NCBI RefSeq assembly: GCF_008641105.1 | Contig: NZ_VTTI01000009.1 | Span: 91,160-155,159 of the forward strand | DNA: 64,000 bases | Origin: Halopseudomonas salina | GTDB lineage: Bacteria; Pseudomonadota; Gammaproteobacteria; Pseudomonadales; Pseudomonadaceae | Direction of reading: 5' to 3' | The notes under the pieces: model-generated | Database searches by the model: none | What the model saw: the letters and a program-made list of their open reading frames with translations, nothing else | Told to the model about the DNA's origin: nothing | In this document: one piece after another, positions 1 through 8,958 of the stretch | Position numbering within the stretch: the first letter of the stretch is position 1 | Layout: every line of letters begins with the position of its first letter | Program-made: the position numbers and the translations under genes

Positions 1-447
1 GTGGCTCTTGAGTATCGGGTTACGTCCGTCCTTGCGTTGTGCCTTGCCATGGGTCACACGGACGCAGCGAATTTCCATTCGGTTGGCTTCTGCCAGAAAC
101 TCCCAGAGTAACTCCCGCGCCTTTTCCACCGTCATGCCGTGTAGGTCGATCGATCCCTCGAAGGGTATCAGTCCGCCCTTGAGTTTGCGCAATTGGCTCT
201 CCTGCACGCCATTGGCAGCCCAGGCAAGCTCCTCCTCGGGCAACACATCAATAACGAATTGATCCGAGAGTCCGTCGACTTTCAAGCGGTTGGTTGGCTG
301 CACTGCCAGTTGCCTGGCGGCCTTGATACGCGCTCTGTCGGTTTTAGGCTTGCCGGTATCGGCCTGATCGACCTTGATCGGTCTGGCGCCTTTAATCGCC
401 TGACGGAAGAGGTCCAGGTCATCCAGGTCTGTATGGTCTTTGCTCAT
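1..447 (-). CDS. smrB: Smr-domain endonuclease SmrB, C-terminus cut by window edge
   Basis: The frame is open from an ATG at 447 to the left edge, giving the first 149 residues. The Smr domain is recognisable from a DLHGMT motif (about residue 102) and a VTHGKAQRKDG motif (about 130), which correspond to the DLHG and HGKG signatures of the family. In E. coli SmrB cleaves mRNA at collided ribosomes, and smrB lies next to prmB as it does here (divergent, 98 bp apart). The N-terminal 100 residues are charged and look like the ribosome-contacting extension. The stop codon is outside the window. Confidence 0.85.
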   Translation of the reverse strand, partial: MSKDHTDLDDLDLFRQAIKGARPIKVDQADTGKPKTDRARIKAARQLAVQPTNRLKVDGLSDQFVIDVLPEEELAWAANGVQESQLRKLKGGLIPFEGSIDLHGMTVEKARELLWEFLAEANRMEIRCVRVTHGKAQRKDGRNPILKSH

Positions 448-545
448 CGGGAATCGATCATTTGGCAAAAATTGAAGTGTATCAGTAGTCTCCGGGCGCA
501 TGGAGGGTAGAATGCGGATCTGACAGACCATCAGGAACCAAAGCC

Positions 546-1484
546 ATGCATGAACTCACTGCGCTAACCACCATCCGTGACTATGTCAGACTCGGTGTAA
601 GCCGCTTTCACGAACAGGGGCTGTTTTTTGGCCATGGGTCGGATAATGCCTGGGACGAGGCGCGGCTACTGGTGCTGCACGCTCTGTATCTACCCTGGGA
701 AACCCCTGAAAGCTACCTTGATTGTCACGTCAGCGAAGCTGAGCGTAACGTTATCCTCGCGTTGCTCAATCGGCGTATGGATCAACGCATACCTGCGTCC
801 TATCTGACCGGCCACGCCCGGTTTGCCGGCTATGATTTTTTCGTCGACGAACGCGTACTGGTACCACGCTCACCCATTGCCGAGCTGATTACCAACCGAT
901 TCGAGCCCTGGCTGGAGCGCGACCCGCTTCGTATCCTGGATCTGTGTACTGGTAGCGGCTGCATCGGGATAGCCTGCGCGCACACATTCGAGCATGCCGA
1001 AGTGGTTCTGGCCGACCTCTCTGCCGACGCCCTTGCGGTTGCAGAAACCAATATAGAAGCTCACGGGCTGCAGGAGCGAGTGGAGACGCGGTGGTCGGAT
1101 GGTTTCGAGGGGATGCCGGGCGAGCGATTTGACCTGATTGTCAGCAACCCGCCCTATGTGGATGCCGAGGATATGGCAGACCTGCCGGATGAGTACTTGC
1201 ATGAACCCGAGATGGGCCTGAGTGCCGGCGCAGATGGCCTGGACCTGGTGCGGCGGATGCTGGCCGAGGCGGCAGACCATCTGACCGAGGATGGCGTCCT
1301 AGTGGTTGAGGTAGGCAACAGCATGGTGCATGTGGTGGCGCAATGGCCGGAGGTGAACTTTGAATGGGTGAATTTCACGCATGGCGGTCATGGCGTATTC
1401 GTGCTCAGTGCAGCCCAGTGTCGACAGTACCAATCGTTGTTTGTTGCCGGTCTTGGCGGAGCATCAGCTGAGAACCACCCATAA
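546..1484 (+). CDS. prmB: Ribosomal protein L3 N5-glutamine methyltransferase
   Basis: This 312-residue protein belongs to the HemK/PrmB family, which methylates a glutamine of ribosomal protein L3 using S-adenosylmethionine. The SAM-binding loop reads [12 protein letters not shown] (about residue 137) and the catalytic NPPY motif is at about 200. An N-terminal helical substrate-recognition region precedes the Rossmann methyltransferase domain. An AGGAA ribosome site precedes the ATG. Placement next to smrB and near aroC matches the usual gammaproteobacterial order. The last 21 bases overlap the convergent gene that ends at 1464. Confidence 0.95.
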   Translation: MHELTALTTIRDYVRLGVSRFHEQGLFFGHGSDNAWDEARLLVLHALYLPWETPESYLDCHVSEAERNVILALLNRRMDQRIPASYLTGHARFAGYDFFVDERVLVPRSPIAELITNRFEPWLERDPLRILDLCTGSGCIGIACAHTFEHAEVVLADLSADALAVAETNIEAHGLQERVETRWSDGFEGMPGERFDLIVSNPPYVDAEDMADLPDEYLHEPEMGLSAGADGLDLVRRMLAEAADHLTEDGVLVVEVGNSMVHVVAQWPEVNFEWVNFTHGGHGVFVLSAAQCRQYQSLFVAGLGGASAENHP

Positions 1485-2255
1485 CAACATCAGAGCCTGA
1501 AAGACGGCGAAGACTATGAGGCAGCCGATAGCGAAACGCTGCCCGGTGTCATTGCTCTGATAATGATCAATGGTGCGCTGTAGCTGAGCTGTTTGTGCTG
1601 ACTGTTTGAGATTGAGGGCCTCCTGATCGCGCAGCTGCCCCAGCAGCTCTGCGACATGCAGGACCCCAATGCGCTCGCTGTTCCACTGGCTGATCAGTTC
1701 GTTGACCTTTGCAGCCCGGGCCTGTCCGACGGCGGTAGGGTCGTCAGGCTCCGAAACTTCGAAGCCGGCCCTTGTGAGTAATTTGCCGCGGACCTGGCTG
1801 GCTTCCTCGCCTGCTGTATTGGCGTCCTGCAGTTGAATCGGGGCGACTGTATAGTCACCATAGCGACGCTGGCACCACTCGATCAATTGGGCCAGCAGGA
1901 ATCCGCCCATGCCGCGTTGGGCCGGTTGCATGCGCAAACCGCTTACGGGCGCAAACCGCACGCGCTGATTCTTGTGATCAACCAGCACCTCCATATGATT
2001 TGCGCCCTCCACTAAAGACTCGTTCTCCAGCTGGATCTGCAGCCGGAAAACCTCCAGGTGTGCCGCCTGATCCTGGAATACCGTTACCCGGGCAAGGCGT
2101 TCCGGCTGGGTTATTTTCCTGTTCTTGTAGATGGGCTTGAGTTGTATCCAGTAGAGATCGGCGACGCGCATCCGCGCAAAGGGATCACGTGCGGGCTTGG
2201 CCGGCAGTTCGGTCTTGGCCTGTTTATCCTTTGCATCGGAGTGGGTATCGCTCAT
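1464..2255 (-). CDS. Uncharacterised protein with GNAT-like core and C-terminal membrane anchor
   Basis: The product has 263 residues and is not recognised as a named protein. Residues 1-30 are charged and probably disordered. The middle (about 90-170) resembles an acetyltransferase fold: a beta-rich stretch is followed by a [15 protein letters not shown] segment, similar to the R/Q-x-x-G-x-G/A acetyl-CoA loop. Residues 205-235 are a polar helix, and the last 22 residues are one hydrophobic segment ending at the C-terminus, so the protein looks tail-anchored in the inner membrane with its bulk in the cytoplasm. A hypothetical gene occupies a similar place near prmB in Pseudomonas. Its function is unknown, and GNAT membership is an inference from one motif. 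Confidence 0.75.
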   Translation of the reverse strand: MSDTHSDAKDKQAKTELPAKPARDPFARMRVADLYWIQLKPIYKNRKITQPERLARVTVFQDQAAHLEVFRLQIQLENESLVEGANHMEVLVDHKNQRVRFAPVSGLRMQPAQRGMGGFLLAQLIEWCQRRYGDYTVAPIQLQDANTAGEEASQVRGKLLTRAGFEVSEPDDPTAVGQARAAKVNELISQWNSERIGVLHVAELLGQLRDQEALNLKQSAQTAQLQRTIDHYQSNDTGQRFAIGCLIVFAVFQALMLLWVVLS

Positions 2256-2334
2256 GGTCTCTGGTTGCCTGGGCTGATGTCTTGTTCAGGATGTTATCGG
2301 CTGCCCGAGCCGATTCTGCAAGTCTCTTTTGCGA

Positions 2335-3129
2335 TCACAGGAGATCGGCCAGTGCCTGCCAGGCCAGACGCGCCGCCAGTAGCGTCAATACCAGGTTGAA
2401 TACCAGGGCAAACCGCTGATCGGATCGTCTCTTCAACAGGTGCAGACCAACCCAGGTGCCCAAGGCACCCGAGGCGATCATTGCAGCGATCAGTCCCAGC
2501 CATTCACTGAAAACAAACCCGGCCGCGCCATATACGACAGCTTTTGGAGCATGTTGCAGTGCCATTGCCGCAGCAAATGTGGCGACCGTGGGCAAACGTT
2601 GTTCCTGTTGCTGTTTGATAAATGCGGCCACCAGTGGGCCGGTAGCACCTACGAACAGGCTGACAAAACTGGTCAGCGTGGCTGCGATAAGGGTTCCTGC
2701 CGCCCCGGTTGCCACTCTCGGGATGGCGGGTCCCCAGCACAACAGCAGAATGAAGCCGGCGATGCACAGTTGAATCAGGGGCAGGGGCAGGTCAACCAGA
2801 AACAGACTGCCCAGCCAGGCACCGAGAATCACTCCCGGGGCAAACCAGCCGATAGTCACCAGGTTGATATGGCGCAGCGTCATCATGGCGCGACCGGCGT
2901 TGGAACCCAGCTGCACCACGCCATGCACCGGAATGATTGCTGTGGGTGGCAGCACTACGGCCATCAGCCCGAGCAGCAGGACCCCGCCGCCAATGCCCAC
3001 CGCGGCGGTAACAGCCGAGGTAACTGCGGCGGCAATGACCAGCACAATAACCGCGACGGCGGACAGGTCCGCAGGGAGGAGGGCTTCTATCAGGACCTGC
3101 ATTAATACCTGCAATCGTAAGAAAAACAT
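2335..3129 (-). CDS. TSUP (TauE/SafE) family membrane transporter
   Basis: The 264-residue protein is almost entirely hydrophobic, with about eight membrane segments arranged as two related halves. The first half carries a glycine-rich AAVGIGGGVLLLGLMA stretch typical of the TSUP family (PF01925), whose members move sulfite, sulfoacetate or other small organosulfur anions. The substrate cannot be read from sequence. The first ATG is at 3129, but the second Met (residue 10) is an equally good start because neither has a clear Shine-Dalgarno site. The gene is divergent from aroC. Confidence 0.85.
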   Translation of the reverse strand: MFFLRLQVLMQVLIEALLPADLSAVAVIVLVIAAAVTSAVTAAVGIGGGVLLLGLMAVVLPPTAIIPVHGVVQLGSNAGRAMMTLRHINLVTIGWFAPGVILGAWLGSLFLVDLPLPLIQLCIAGFILLLCWGPAIPRVATGAAGTLIAATLTSFVSLFVGATGPLVAAFIKQQQEQRLPTVATFAAAMALQHAPKAVVYGAAGFVFSEWLGLIAAMIASGALGTWVGLHLLKRRSDQRFALVFNLVLTLLAARLAWQALADLL

Positions 3130-3151
3130 AGCCTAGCGGGCCCCAGTCGGA

Positions 3152-3181
3152 CTGTCACCTGTGCTGGCCCGGCGTTATACT
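3152..3181 (+). promoter_or_regulatory. Candidate sigma-70 promoter of aroC
   Basis: CTGTCA (3152-3157) and TATACT (3176-3181) are separated by 18 bases, and the aroC ATG lies 36 bases further on. The -10 is a 5/6 match and the -35 is weak, so this is only a candidate. Confidence 0.35.
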
Positions 3182-3216
3182 GCTGAGCTTCAATTATCAG
3201 ACCTCAGGTTGCGCGC

Positions 3217-4308
3217 ATGTCCGGGAATACCATTGGCACCTTGTTTACTGTCACTACGGCTGGCGAAAGTCATGGCCCGGCACTGGTTGCCATCGTTGAC
3301 GGTTGCCCGCCCGGACTCGAGTTGAGCGCTGCCGACTTGCAGCACGATCTTGACCGCCGCAAGCCGGGCACCAGCCGGCATACCACCCAGCGTCAGGAGC
3401 CCGATGAAGTCGAGATCCTGACCGGTGTATTTGAAGGTCGCACCACCGGTTGTCCGATAGGACTGCTGATCCGCAATACCGATCAGAAGTCCAAGGATTA
3501 CTCGGCGATCAAGGATACGTTTCGTCCAGCCCATGCCGATTACACCTACCACCACAAGTACGGCGTGCGCGACTACCGTGGCGGTGGTCGTTCGTCTGCG
3601 CGTGAGACCGCGATGCGCGTCGCGGCTGGCGCGATTGCGCGTAAGTACCTGGCAAGCCAGGGTATTACCGTGCGCGGCTATATGAGTCAGTTGGGGCCGA
3701 TCGAGATACCCTTCAAAAACTGGGAAGCGGTCCATGAGAATGCTTTCTTTAGCGCCGATCCCGGCAAGGTTCCCGAGTTGGAGGCCTACATGGATCAGTT
3801 GCGGCGCGATCAGAATTCGGTTGGTGCGCGAATTACGGTCGTGGCCGAAGGTGTGCCTCCCGGGCTTGGTGAGCCAGTATTTGACCGACTGGATGCCGAG
3901 TTGGCCTATGCGTTGATGAGCATCAATGCGGTCAAGGGTGTCGAGATTGGTGCCGGTTTTGCGTCGGTCGCCCAGCTGGGTACCGAGCACCGTGACGAAC
4001 TGACACCCGAGGGCTTCACCAGCAATAACGCCGGGGGTGTGCTTGGCGGTATTTCTTCCGGTCAGCCGATCGTCGCCCACCTTGCCCTCAAGCCCACGTC
4101 CAGCATCACCACACCGGGCCGCTCGATAGATGTTGACGGCAACGCGGTCGAGGTGATCACCAAAGGTCGTCATGATCCCTGTGTGGGCATCCGTGCCACG
4201 CCCATTGCCGAGGCGATGATGGCTATTGTTCTGCTTGACCACCTGTTACGTCATCGCGGCCAGAATGCCGATGTAAAGGTCGGCACGCCGGTACTCGGTC
4301 AATTGTAG
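3217..4308 (+). CDS. aroC: Chorismate synthase
   Basis: The 363-residue enzyme converts 5-enolpyruvylshikimate-3-phosphate to chorismate with reduced FMN, the last step of the shikimate pathway. Family signatures are present: [16 protein letters not shown] near residue 10, [17 protein letters not shown] near 125, and [14 protein letters not shown] near 300. Length matches bacterial enzymes of 350-370 residues. It lies between the TSUP gene and the MFS gene, in the smrB-prmB-aroC neighbourhood seen in many gammaproteobacteria. Its product feeds the trp genes found 20 kb downstream. Confidence 0.98.
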   Translation: MSGNTIGTLFTVTTAGESHGPALVAIVDGCPPGLELSAADLQHDLDRRKPGTSRHTTQRQEPDEVEILTGVFEGRTTGCPIGLLIRNTDQKSKDYSAIKDTFRPAHADYTYHHKYGVRDYRGGGRSSARETAMRVAAGAIARKYLASQGITVRGYMSQLGPIEIPFKNWEAVHENAFFSADPGKVPELEAYMDQLRRDQNSVGARITVVAEGVPPGLGEPVFDRLDAELAYALMSINAVKGVEIGAGFASVAQLGTEHRDELTPEGFTSNNAGGVLGGISSGQPIVAHLALKPTSSITTPGRSIDVDGNAVEVITKGRHDPCVGIRATPIAEAMMAIVLLDHLLRHRGQNADVKVGTPVLGQL

Positions 4309-4336
4309 ATATGCCACCTGGATCGAATTCCTTACC

Positions 4337-5485
4337 GTGAGTTCGGTATTGCCCTACTGGCGCCTCTCCGGCTTCTATTTCGCCTATTTCGCGTTGCTCG
4401 GCGGGGTGGCGCCATTTCTGGCGTTATATTTCGATCATCTGGGGTTCAGCGCCGCGCGCATCGGTGAGCTGATCGCGATACCCATGCTGATGCGCTGCGT
4501 GGCTCCCAATCTATGGGGTTGGTTGGGAGACGTGAGTGGCCGCCGACTGACAATCGTGCGTCTTGGCGCGCTCTTTACCGCCATTGCGTTCACCGGCATA
4601 TTCTATCGCCAGGATTATCTCTGGCTCGCGCTTATCATGGCCGCGCACAGTTTCTTCTGGCATGCAGTGCTGCCGCAATTTGAGGCAATCACGCTCAGCC
4701 ATCTGGGCCCCCAGTCGGCACGCTATAGCATGGTCAGACTATGGGGCTCGGTGGGGTTTATCGCCACTGTGGTGGGTTTGGGGCTGCTTCTGGAGGTCTT
4801 TACCCTCGATATCTATCCCGCTGTTATGCTCGGGATCATGTTGGCCATATTCCTCTGCAGCCTGGCCGTTCCGCCGACGCCCACACCCCCAGCCAGGCAC
4901 CGGGATGTGCCGGTCGAGCGATTCGTCACAATGTTGCGAAAGCCCGGTGTGCTGGTGTTTTTCATCAGTGTGGGCCTCATGCAGCTGTCCCACGGGCCTT
5001 ACTACACCTTTCTTACCCTGCACCTGGAATCGATTGGCTATAGCCGCGGCCTGATCGGTCTGCTCTGGGCCCTGGGTGTGCTGGCTGAAATCGTTCTTTT
5101 CCTGTTCATGACCCGCATACTGGCGCGGTTCAGTCTCAAGCAGTTGCTCGTTGCCAGTCTGTTGCTGGCCTCACTGCGTTGGTTCCTGCTCGGCAGCATG
5201 GCAGACAATCTGGTTACATTGCTGCTGATCCAGCTCTTGCACGCAGCCACATTTGGCAGCTTTCATGTGGCAGCCATCCACTTTATCCAGAACAGTTTCA
5301 GCGAACGCTCACAAGGGCAGGGGCAGGCCCTCTATGCCTCGCTTTCAGGCGTCGGCGGGGCCCTTGGCGCGTTGTACTCCGGCTACAGCTGGGCATCGCT
5401 GGGTGCGCAATGGACATTCGGTATTGCCGGTATTGCTGCTCTGGTGGCCGGCGTCATGCTTTATAGGGCGTTGCCTTCCAGGTAG
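4337..5485 (+). CDS. MFS transporter of the HcaT-like (MFS_1-like) group
   Basis: The product has 382 residues and about twelve hydrophobic segments. The loop after segment 2 reads NLWGWLGDVSGRR, the usual MFS D-x-x-G-R-R signature. The N-terminal LPYWRLSGFYFAYFALLGGVAPFLALYFDHLG resembles the 3-phenylpropionate permease/HcaT group. The start is GTG at 4337, 28 bases after aroC, and probably shares its transcript. An MFS gene in this position after aroC is conserved in Pseudomonas. The substrate is unknown. Confidence 0.85.
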   Translation: MSSVLPYWRLSGFYFAYFALLGGVAPFLALYFDHLGFSAARIGELIAIPMLMRCVAPNLWGWLGDVSGRRLTIVRLGALFTAIAFTGIFYRQDYLWLALIMAAHSFFWHAVLPQFEAITLSHLGPQSARYSMVRLWGSVGFIATVVGLGLLLEVFTLDIYPAVMLGIMLAIFLCSLAVPPTPTPPARHRDVPVERFVTMLRKPGVLVFFISVGLMQLSHGPYYTFLTLHLESIGYSRGLIGLLWALGVLAEIVLFLFMTRILARFSLKQLLVASLLLASLRWFLLGSMADNLVTLLLIQLLHAATFGSFHVAAIHFIQNSFSERSQGQGQALYASLSGVGGALGALYSGYSWASLGAQWTFGIAGIAALVAGVMLYRALPSR

Positions 5486-5577
5486 TGTCGGTTGTTCTGT
5501 CTGGGGTAATCGGGCTGTATGCTCGCCAGACGCCACCCTATACTGGTCACGAAGCCAATTACTCTGGGAAATGTGCA

Positions 5578-6123
5578 ATGTCGATTCTTGCGGTCTATTC
5601 CGACAGCCAGCTTCAGGTACCTGTAAAGGTGTTGACCCATCTCGAGGACATAGTGCCGATTCTGGCCGGTGCCGGCGTGTCCTTGAAAACAGTCGCGCAG
5701 AACCTGCTGAACAAGCGCATGATGACTGAGATGCAGGCCATTGAAATATCTGGCGAACTGCTGGCGATAATAGGTGTCGAAAACACTATGGCGTTTGCCC
5801 AAGTGCTTGAGTTGCAGGGGCCTCCCGGGTATGCGGACGCCCCTGCAGATCAGGGCGAAAGCGAACAAGTACTGGCTGGTGACAGCTTGTGGTTGTTTCT
5901 TGATGGTGCAGCCACACTGTGTATTCATCACGACGGCAAGCTTCTGGTGCTCAGTTGCAGGCGTGGTGATTTACTGGCATTGCCCGCAGGCAGGGCTCAC
6001 TGGGCAGTGCCAGTGACGGGTAGGCAATGTCTTGTCGTGCGTCGTGGTCGCAATGCGGGCGCCCTGTTGGCCAGGCTGACAGGTGACGACATTGCCAGTC
6101 GTTACCCAGTACTTGAACTTTGA
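5578..6123 (+). CDS. Acireductone-dioxygenase-like cupin lacking most metal ligands
   Basis: The 181-residue protein has the length and both ends of acireductone dioxygenase (MtnD): an N-terminal VPVKVLTHLEDI segment and a C-terminal LTGDDIASRYPVLEL segment. In active enzymes the H-x-H-x(3)-E motif and a later His bind Fe or Ni. Here the matching stretch reads EQVLAGDSLWLF, so both His and the Glu appear replaced (Gln, Leu, Ser), while the later His is kept in AGRAHW (about residue 143). The Met salvage genes usually nearby, such as mtnC, are absent. The ATG at 5578 has GGGAA at 5566-5570. It is probably not a working dioxygenase; it could be a structural or regulatory relic. Confidence 0.8.
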   Translation: MSILAVYSDSQLQVPVKVLTHLEDIVPILAGAGVSLKTVAQNLLNKRMMTEMQAIEISGELLAIIGVENTMAFAQVLELQGPPGYADAPADQGESEQVLAGDSLWLFLDGAATLCIHHDGKLLVLSCRRGDLLALPAGRAHWAVPVTGRQCLVVRRGRNAGALLARLTGDDIASRYPVLEL

Positions 6124-6171
6124 CCCGTCAGCGGGTGAGCGGTAAGAAATCTATCCAACAAGGAGTTGTAT

Positions 6172-6363
6172 ATGGACGTTAATTTTGGCGGTGGCATTCT
6201 CGGCCTGGTCATTCTGATACTGGATATCTGGGCGATTATCAATATCGTGCAAAGCAGCTCGAGCAATGGTGCGAAGGTACTTTGGGTACTTCTGGTACTT
6301 CTGTTGCCGGTAGTCGGTCTGATTATCTGGTTCTTCGCAGGTCCACGGGGCAGGGCGGCCTGA
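6172..6363 (+). CDS. Small membrane protein, PLDc_N-like
   Basis: This 63-residue protein starts at the ATG at 6172, supported by AAGGAG at 6160-6165. It has two hydrophobic segments (about 5-25 and 34-56) separated by QSSSSNGAKVLWVLLVLLLP and ends with FFAGPRGR. That pattern, including D-x-W-A-I-x-x-I and the P-x-x-G-x-I-I-W-F-F-x-G-P-R end, matches the phospholipase-D N-terminal-like domain (PF13396) found as stand-alone inner-membrane proteins. Its role is unknown. The SDR gene starts immediately after its stop codon, which suggests translational coupling. Confidence 0.75.
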   Translation: MDVNFGGGILGLVILILDIWAIINIVQSSSSNGAKVLWVLLVLLLPVVGLIIWFFAGPRGRAA

Positions 6364-7137
6364 GTGGTTGAAGACGATACCCCGGTAGCACTGGTAACCG
6401 GTGCTGCAAGGGGCATTGGCAAGGGAGTCGCCACCAGTCTGCTGAAAGCGGGCTGGTCGGTGGCGCTGACTGATATTGATGAAGTTGCCGGTCAGGCTGC
6501 TGCGGAGGAGTTGGCGCGGCTGTGCGGTGCATCCGGCCGGGTGGAATTCATCCTGATGGATGTGTCCGACGAATCCAGCGTGGTTGCCTGTTTGGAACAG
6601 CTGGAGGAAGATTTTGGCCGTCTTGACGGTCTGGTCAACAATGCAGGCATTGCCGATCCTGACAATGGGCCGGTTGAGCAATTGACTCTTGAAGCCTGGA
6701 ACCGATTACTGGCTACCAATCTGACCGGTCCTTTTCTGGTCTCCAAGCACGCTATCGGATTACTTCGCGAATCAGGTGGAGCCATTGTCAATATAGCCTC
6801 CACCCGTGCATTGCAATCAGAAGCCAATACCGAAGCCTATGCTTCGGCCAAGGGTGGTCTGGTGGCATTGACTCATGCCCTGGCTGTGAGCCTGGGTTCT
6901 GCAGTACGGGTAAACGCCGTGAGCCCCGGCTGGATTGATACCCGAGACTCGCAGCAACAGCGTATTGACCCTCTGCGGTCGATTGACCACCAGCAACATG
7001 CGGTAGGACGTGTCGGGCAACCTGGCGATATCGGATCGCTGGTGGCCTTTCTGCTCAGCCCTGCGGCGGGTTTTATCACCGGGCAGAATCTTGTTGCCGA
7101 TGGCGGCATGACTCGCCAGATGATCTACGTGGAGTAG
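6364..7137 (+). CDS. Short-chain dehydrogenase/reductase (classical SDR)
   Basis: The 257-residue protein is a classical SDR. It has the cofactor loop [10 protein letters not shown] (about 13-22), NNAG (about 91), a catalytic Ser in NIASTRAL (about 140) and the YASAK active-site motif (about 159-163). A Pro-Gly pair in VSPGWIDT follows. Asp in the LTDIDE segment after the second strand suggests preference for NAD over NADP (inference). The GTG start directly follows the TGA of the small membrane protein. The substrate is not predictable. Confidence 0.9.
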   Translation: MVEDDTPVALVTGAARGIGKGVATSLLKAGWSVALTDIDEVAGQAAAEELARLCGASGRVEFILMDVSDESSVVACLEQLEEDFGRLDGLVNNAGIADPDNGPVEQLTLEAWNRLLATNLTGPFLVSKHAIGLLRESGGAIVNIASTRALQSEANTEAYASAKGGLVALTHALAVSLGSAVRVNAVSPGWIDTRDSQQQRIDPLRSIDHQQHAVGRVGQPGDIGSLVAFLLSPAAGFITGQNLVADGGMTRQMIYVE

Positions 7138-7145
7138 GTCAGCGG

Positions 7146-7925
7146 CTACTTCTCCACAAAGGCCCGTTCAATTACATAATGCCCCAGGTCGCCGTGGCGA
7201 GCTTCCTTGAAACCGCGGCTGTCCAGAACCTGGCAAAAATCCTTGAGCATGCTGGGACTGCCACAGAGCATGAAGCGATCCTGTTCCAGATCGAATGCCG
7301 GCAGGCCGATGTCTTCGAACAGCTTGCCACTTTCCATCAGGTCCGTCAGTCGGCCTTGCGTATGGAAGGGCTCACGGGTCACGGTGGGGTAGTAGATAAG
7401 TTTCTCGCGCACGTCTTCACCCAGATACTCATGATTGGGCAGTTCCCTGGTAATCATGTCCTGATAGGCCAGTTCACGCACATGACGGCAACCGTGCGTC
7501 AGGATGACCTTGTCGTACTGCTCGTAGGTTTCCGGGTCCTGGATGATGCTGATAAAGGGGGCAAGACCGGTTCCGGTACTCAGCAGATACAGGTTGCGTC
7601 CGGGCAACAGGTGGTCGAGCACCAGGGTTCCAGTCGGCTTGCGGCTGATGATGATCTGATCCCCCTCGTTGATATTCTGCAGGCGGGAAGTCAATGGGCC
7701 GTCAGGCACCTTGATGCTGAAGAACTCCAGAGTGTCCTCATGGTTGGGACTGGCAATACTGTAGGCACGCATCAATGGTCGCCCTTCCACCTCCAGCCCG
7801 ATCATGATGAAATGGCCATTCTTGAAGCGAAATCCCGGATCGCGGGTGGTGCGGAAGCTGAACAGATTGTCGGTCCAGTGATGGACACTCAGTACGCGCT
7901 CGGTATTGAAGCCTGCCATTGCCAT
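7146..7925 (-). CDS. fpr: Ferredoxin/flavodoxin-NADP+ reductase
   Basis: The 259-residue FAD enzyme transfers electrons between NADPH and ferredoxin or flavodoxin. RAYSIASP (about 55) is the FAD-binding motif and STGTGLAPFISI (about 116) is the nucleotide-binding loop. The CGSPSML segment and the C-terminal tail VIERAFVEK are typical of bacterial subclass I Fpr such as P. aeruginosa FprA, which has about the same length. It is divergent from the LysR gene finR, which in Pseudomonas activates fpr under superoxide stress. It converges on the SDR gene with an 8-base gap. Confidence 0.95.
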   Translation of the reverse strand: MAMAGFNTERVLSVHHWTDNLFSFRTTRDPGFRFKNGHFIMIGLEVEGRPLMRAYSIASPNHEDTLEFFSIKVPDGPLTSRLQNINEGDQIIISRKPTGTLVLDHLLPGRNLYLLSTGTGLAPFISIIQDPETYEQYDKVILTHGCRHVRELAYQDMITRELPNHEYLGEDVREKLIYYPTVTREPFHTQGRLTDLMESGKLFEDIGLPAFDLEQDRFMLCGSPSMLKDFCQVLDSRGFKEARHGDLGHYVIERAFVEK

Positions 7926-7976
7926 TCCTCGGTGGTCGGATTTGCGAGCAGTGTAACGGCAAGCTAATCTATCGGT

Positions 7977-7998
7977 TAAACGGTTTATATAATTATAT
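7977..7998. promoter_or_regulatory. fpr/finR divergent promoter region with overlapping -10 boxes
   Basis: TAAACgGTTTA (7977-7987) is a small inverted repeat and is followed by the 12-base palindrome ATATAATTATAT (7987-7998). The palindrome places a perfect TATAAT on the plus strand at 7988-7993 and another on the minus strand at 7992-7997. No good -35 element is visible on either side, which fits activator dependence. FinR binding here is inferred from the known Pseudomonas arrangement. Confidence 0.5.
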
Positions 7999-8017
7999 GT
8001 AATCGGAAAAATCGATA

Positions 8018-8929
8018 ATGAAATACAGTCTCAGGCAGTTGGAAGTCTTTCTCGCTACAGCGTTCCACGAAAATCTGACCCGCGCCGCAGAAAGCCTGGC
8101 CATGTCTCAGTCCGCGGCCAGCAGTGCTCTGCGAGATCTGGAAAACCAGTTTGGCATTCAGTTGTTCGACCGGGTCGGCAAACGACTGCAGTTGAATGAA
8201 CTTGGCCAGTCAATAAGGCCACGGGCACAGGCGCTGATGGAGCAGGCGGAGGGTCTGGAGTTGGCCCTGGGGCGACAGCATGCCAGCGGCAATCTCAAGG
8301 TGGGTGCAACCCTGAGTATCGGCAACTATCTGGCGGTGGAGATTATGGCCCGGTATATGCGCGAGCAGAATGGGGCCCGAGTGAAACTTGAGGTGGCCAA
8401 TACTTCCAGTATCGTGCAGCGAGTGCTGAATTTCGAGCTGGATATCGGGCTGATCGAGGGAGAAGCCCACCACCCTGAGTTGGATATGCTCCCCTGGAGA
8501 GAAGATAACCTGGTGGTATTCTGCGCGCCTGATCATCCCTGGGCTGGTCGTCCCTGGTTGACTGATACAGATTTGCTCGAAGCGCAGTGGATTATCCGCG
8601 AGCCTGGTTCGGGGACCCGCCAGCATTTTGAATGGGCCATGCACGGCCTGTTTCCCCAGCTACAGATAATGCTCGAATTGCAACATACCGAAGCGATCAA
8701 GAGAGCAGTTGAAGCGGGGTTGGGAATTGGATGTCTCTCGGCTATCACGCTGGTTGAGGCTTTCGAGCGGGGAAGTCTGGTTCCCCTTCCGGTGCCCCAT
8801 AGGGACTTCAGGCGTCGTTTCTATTTCGCCCTGCAACGCAATAAATTCCGCAGCACGGGAATAGAGCACTGGTTACGCCTGTGTCGTGAACAGGGCCAGA
8901 AATCCGGAGGCGGGCACCCGCGCAACTGA
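8018..8929 (+). CDS. finR: LysR-type regulator FinR (activator of fpr)
   Basis: The 303-residue protein has a LysR helix-turn-helix at residues 1-60 (LTRAAESLAMSQSAASSALRDLE) and a periplasmic-binding-like effector domain from about 88 to 290. It is divergent from fpr with a 92-base intergenic region, the same arrangement as P. aeruginosa and P. putida fpr/finR, where FinR drives fpr in response to superoxide. Identity rests mainly on that context. It ends 29 bases before the convergent glycine-zipper gene. Confidence 0.85.
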   Translation: MKYSLRQLEVFLATAFHENLTRAAESLAMSQSAASSALRDLENQFGIQLFDRVGKRLQLNELGQSIRPRAQALMEQAEGLELALGRQHASGNLKVGATLSIGNYLAVEIMARYMREQNGARVKLEVANTSSIVQRVLNFELDIGLIEGEAHHPELDMLPWREDNLVVFCAPDHPWAGRPWLTDTDLLEAQWIIREPGSGTRQHFEWAMHGLFPQLQIMLELQHTEAIKRAVEAGLGIGCLSAITLVEAFERGSLVPLPVPHRDFRRRFYFALQRNKFRSTGIEHWLRLCREQGQKSGGGHPRN

Positions 8930-8958
8930 GCTGCGACGCAGTGCCCGTGACATCGCTA

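Noticed and set aside
2440..3105. 221-codon plus-strand frame opposite the TSUP gene
   Set aside because: The translation is Gln/His/Gly-rich nonsense, while the minus-strand product has clear membrane helices.
3190..4242. 350-codon open frame on the minus strand opposite aroC
   Set aside because: aroC is certain on the plus strand, and the antisense product is low-complexity without any family motif.
5485..5577. Longer N-terminus for the acireductone-dioxygenase-like protein
   Set aside because: The upstream in-frame codons overlap the end of the MFS gene, and the ATG at 5578 gives the N-terminus conserved in MtnD.
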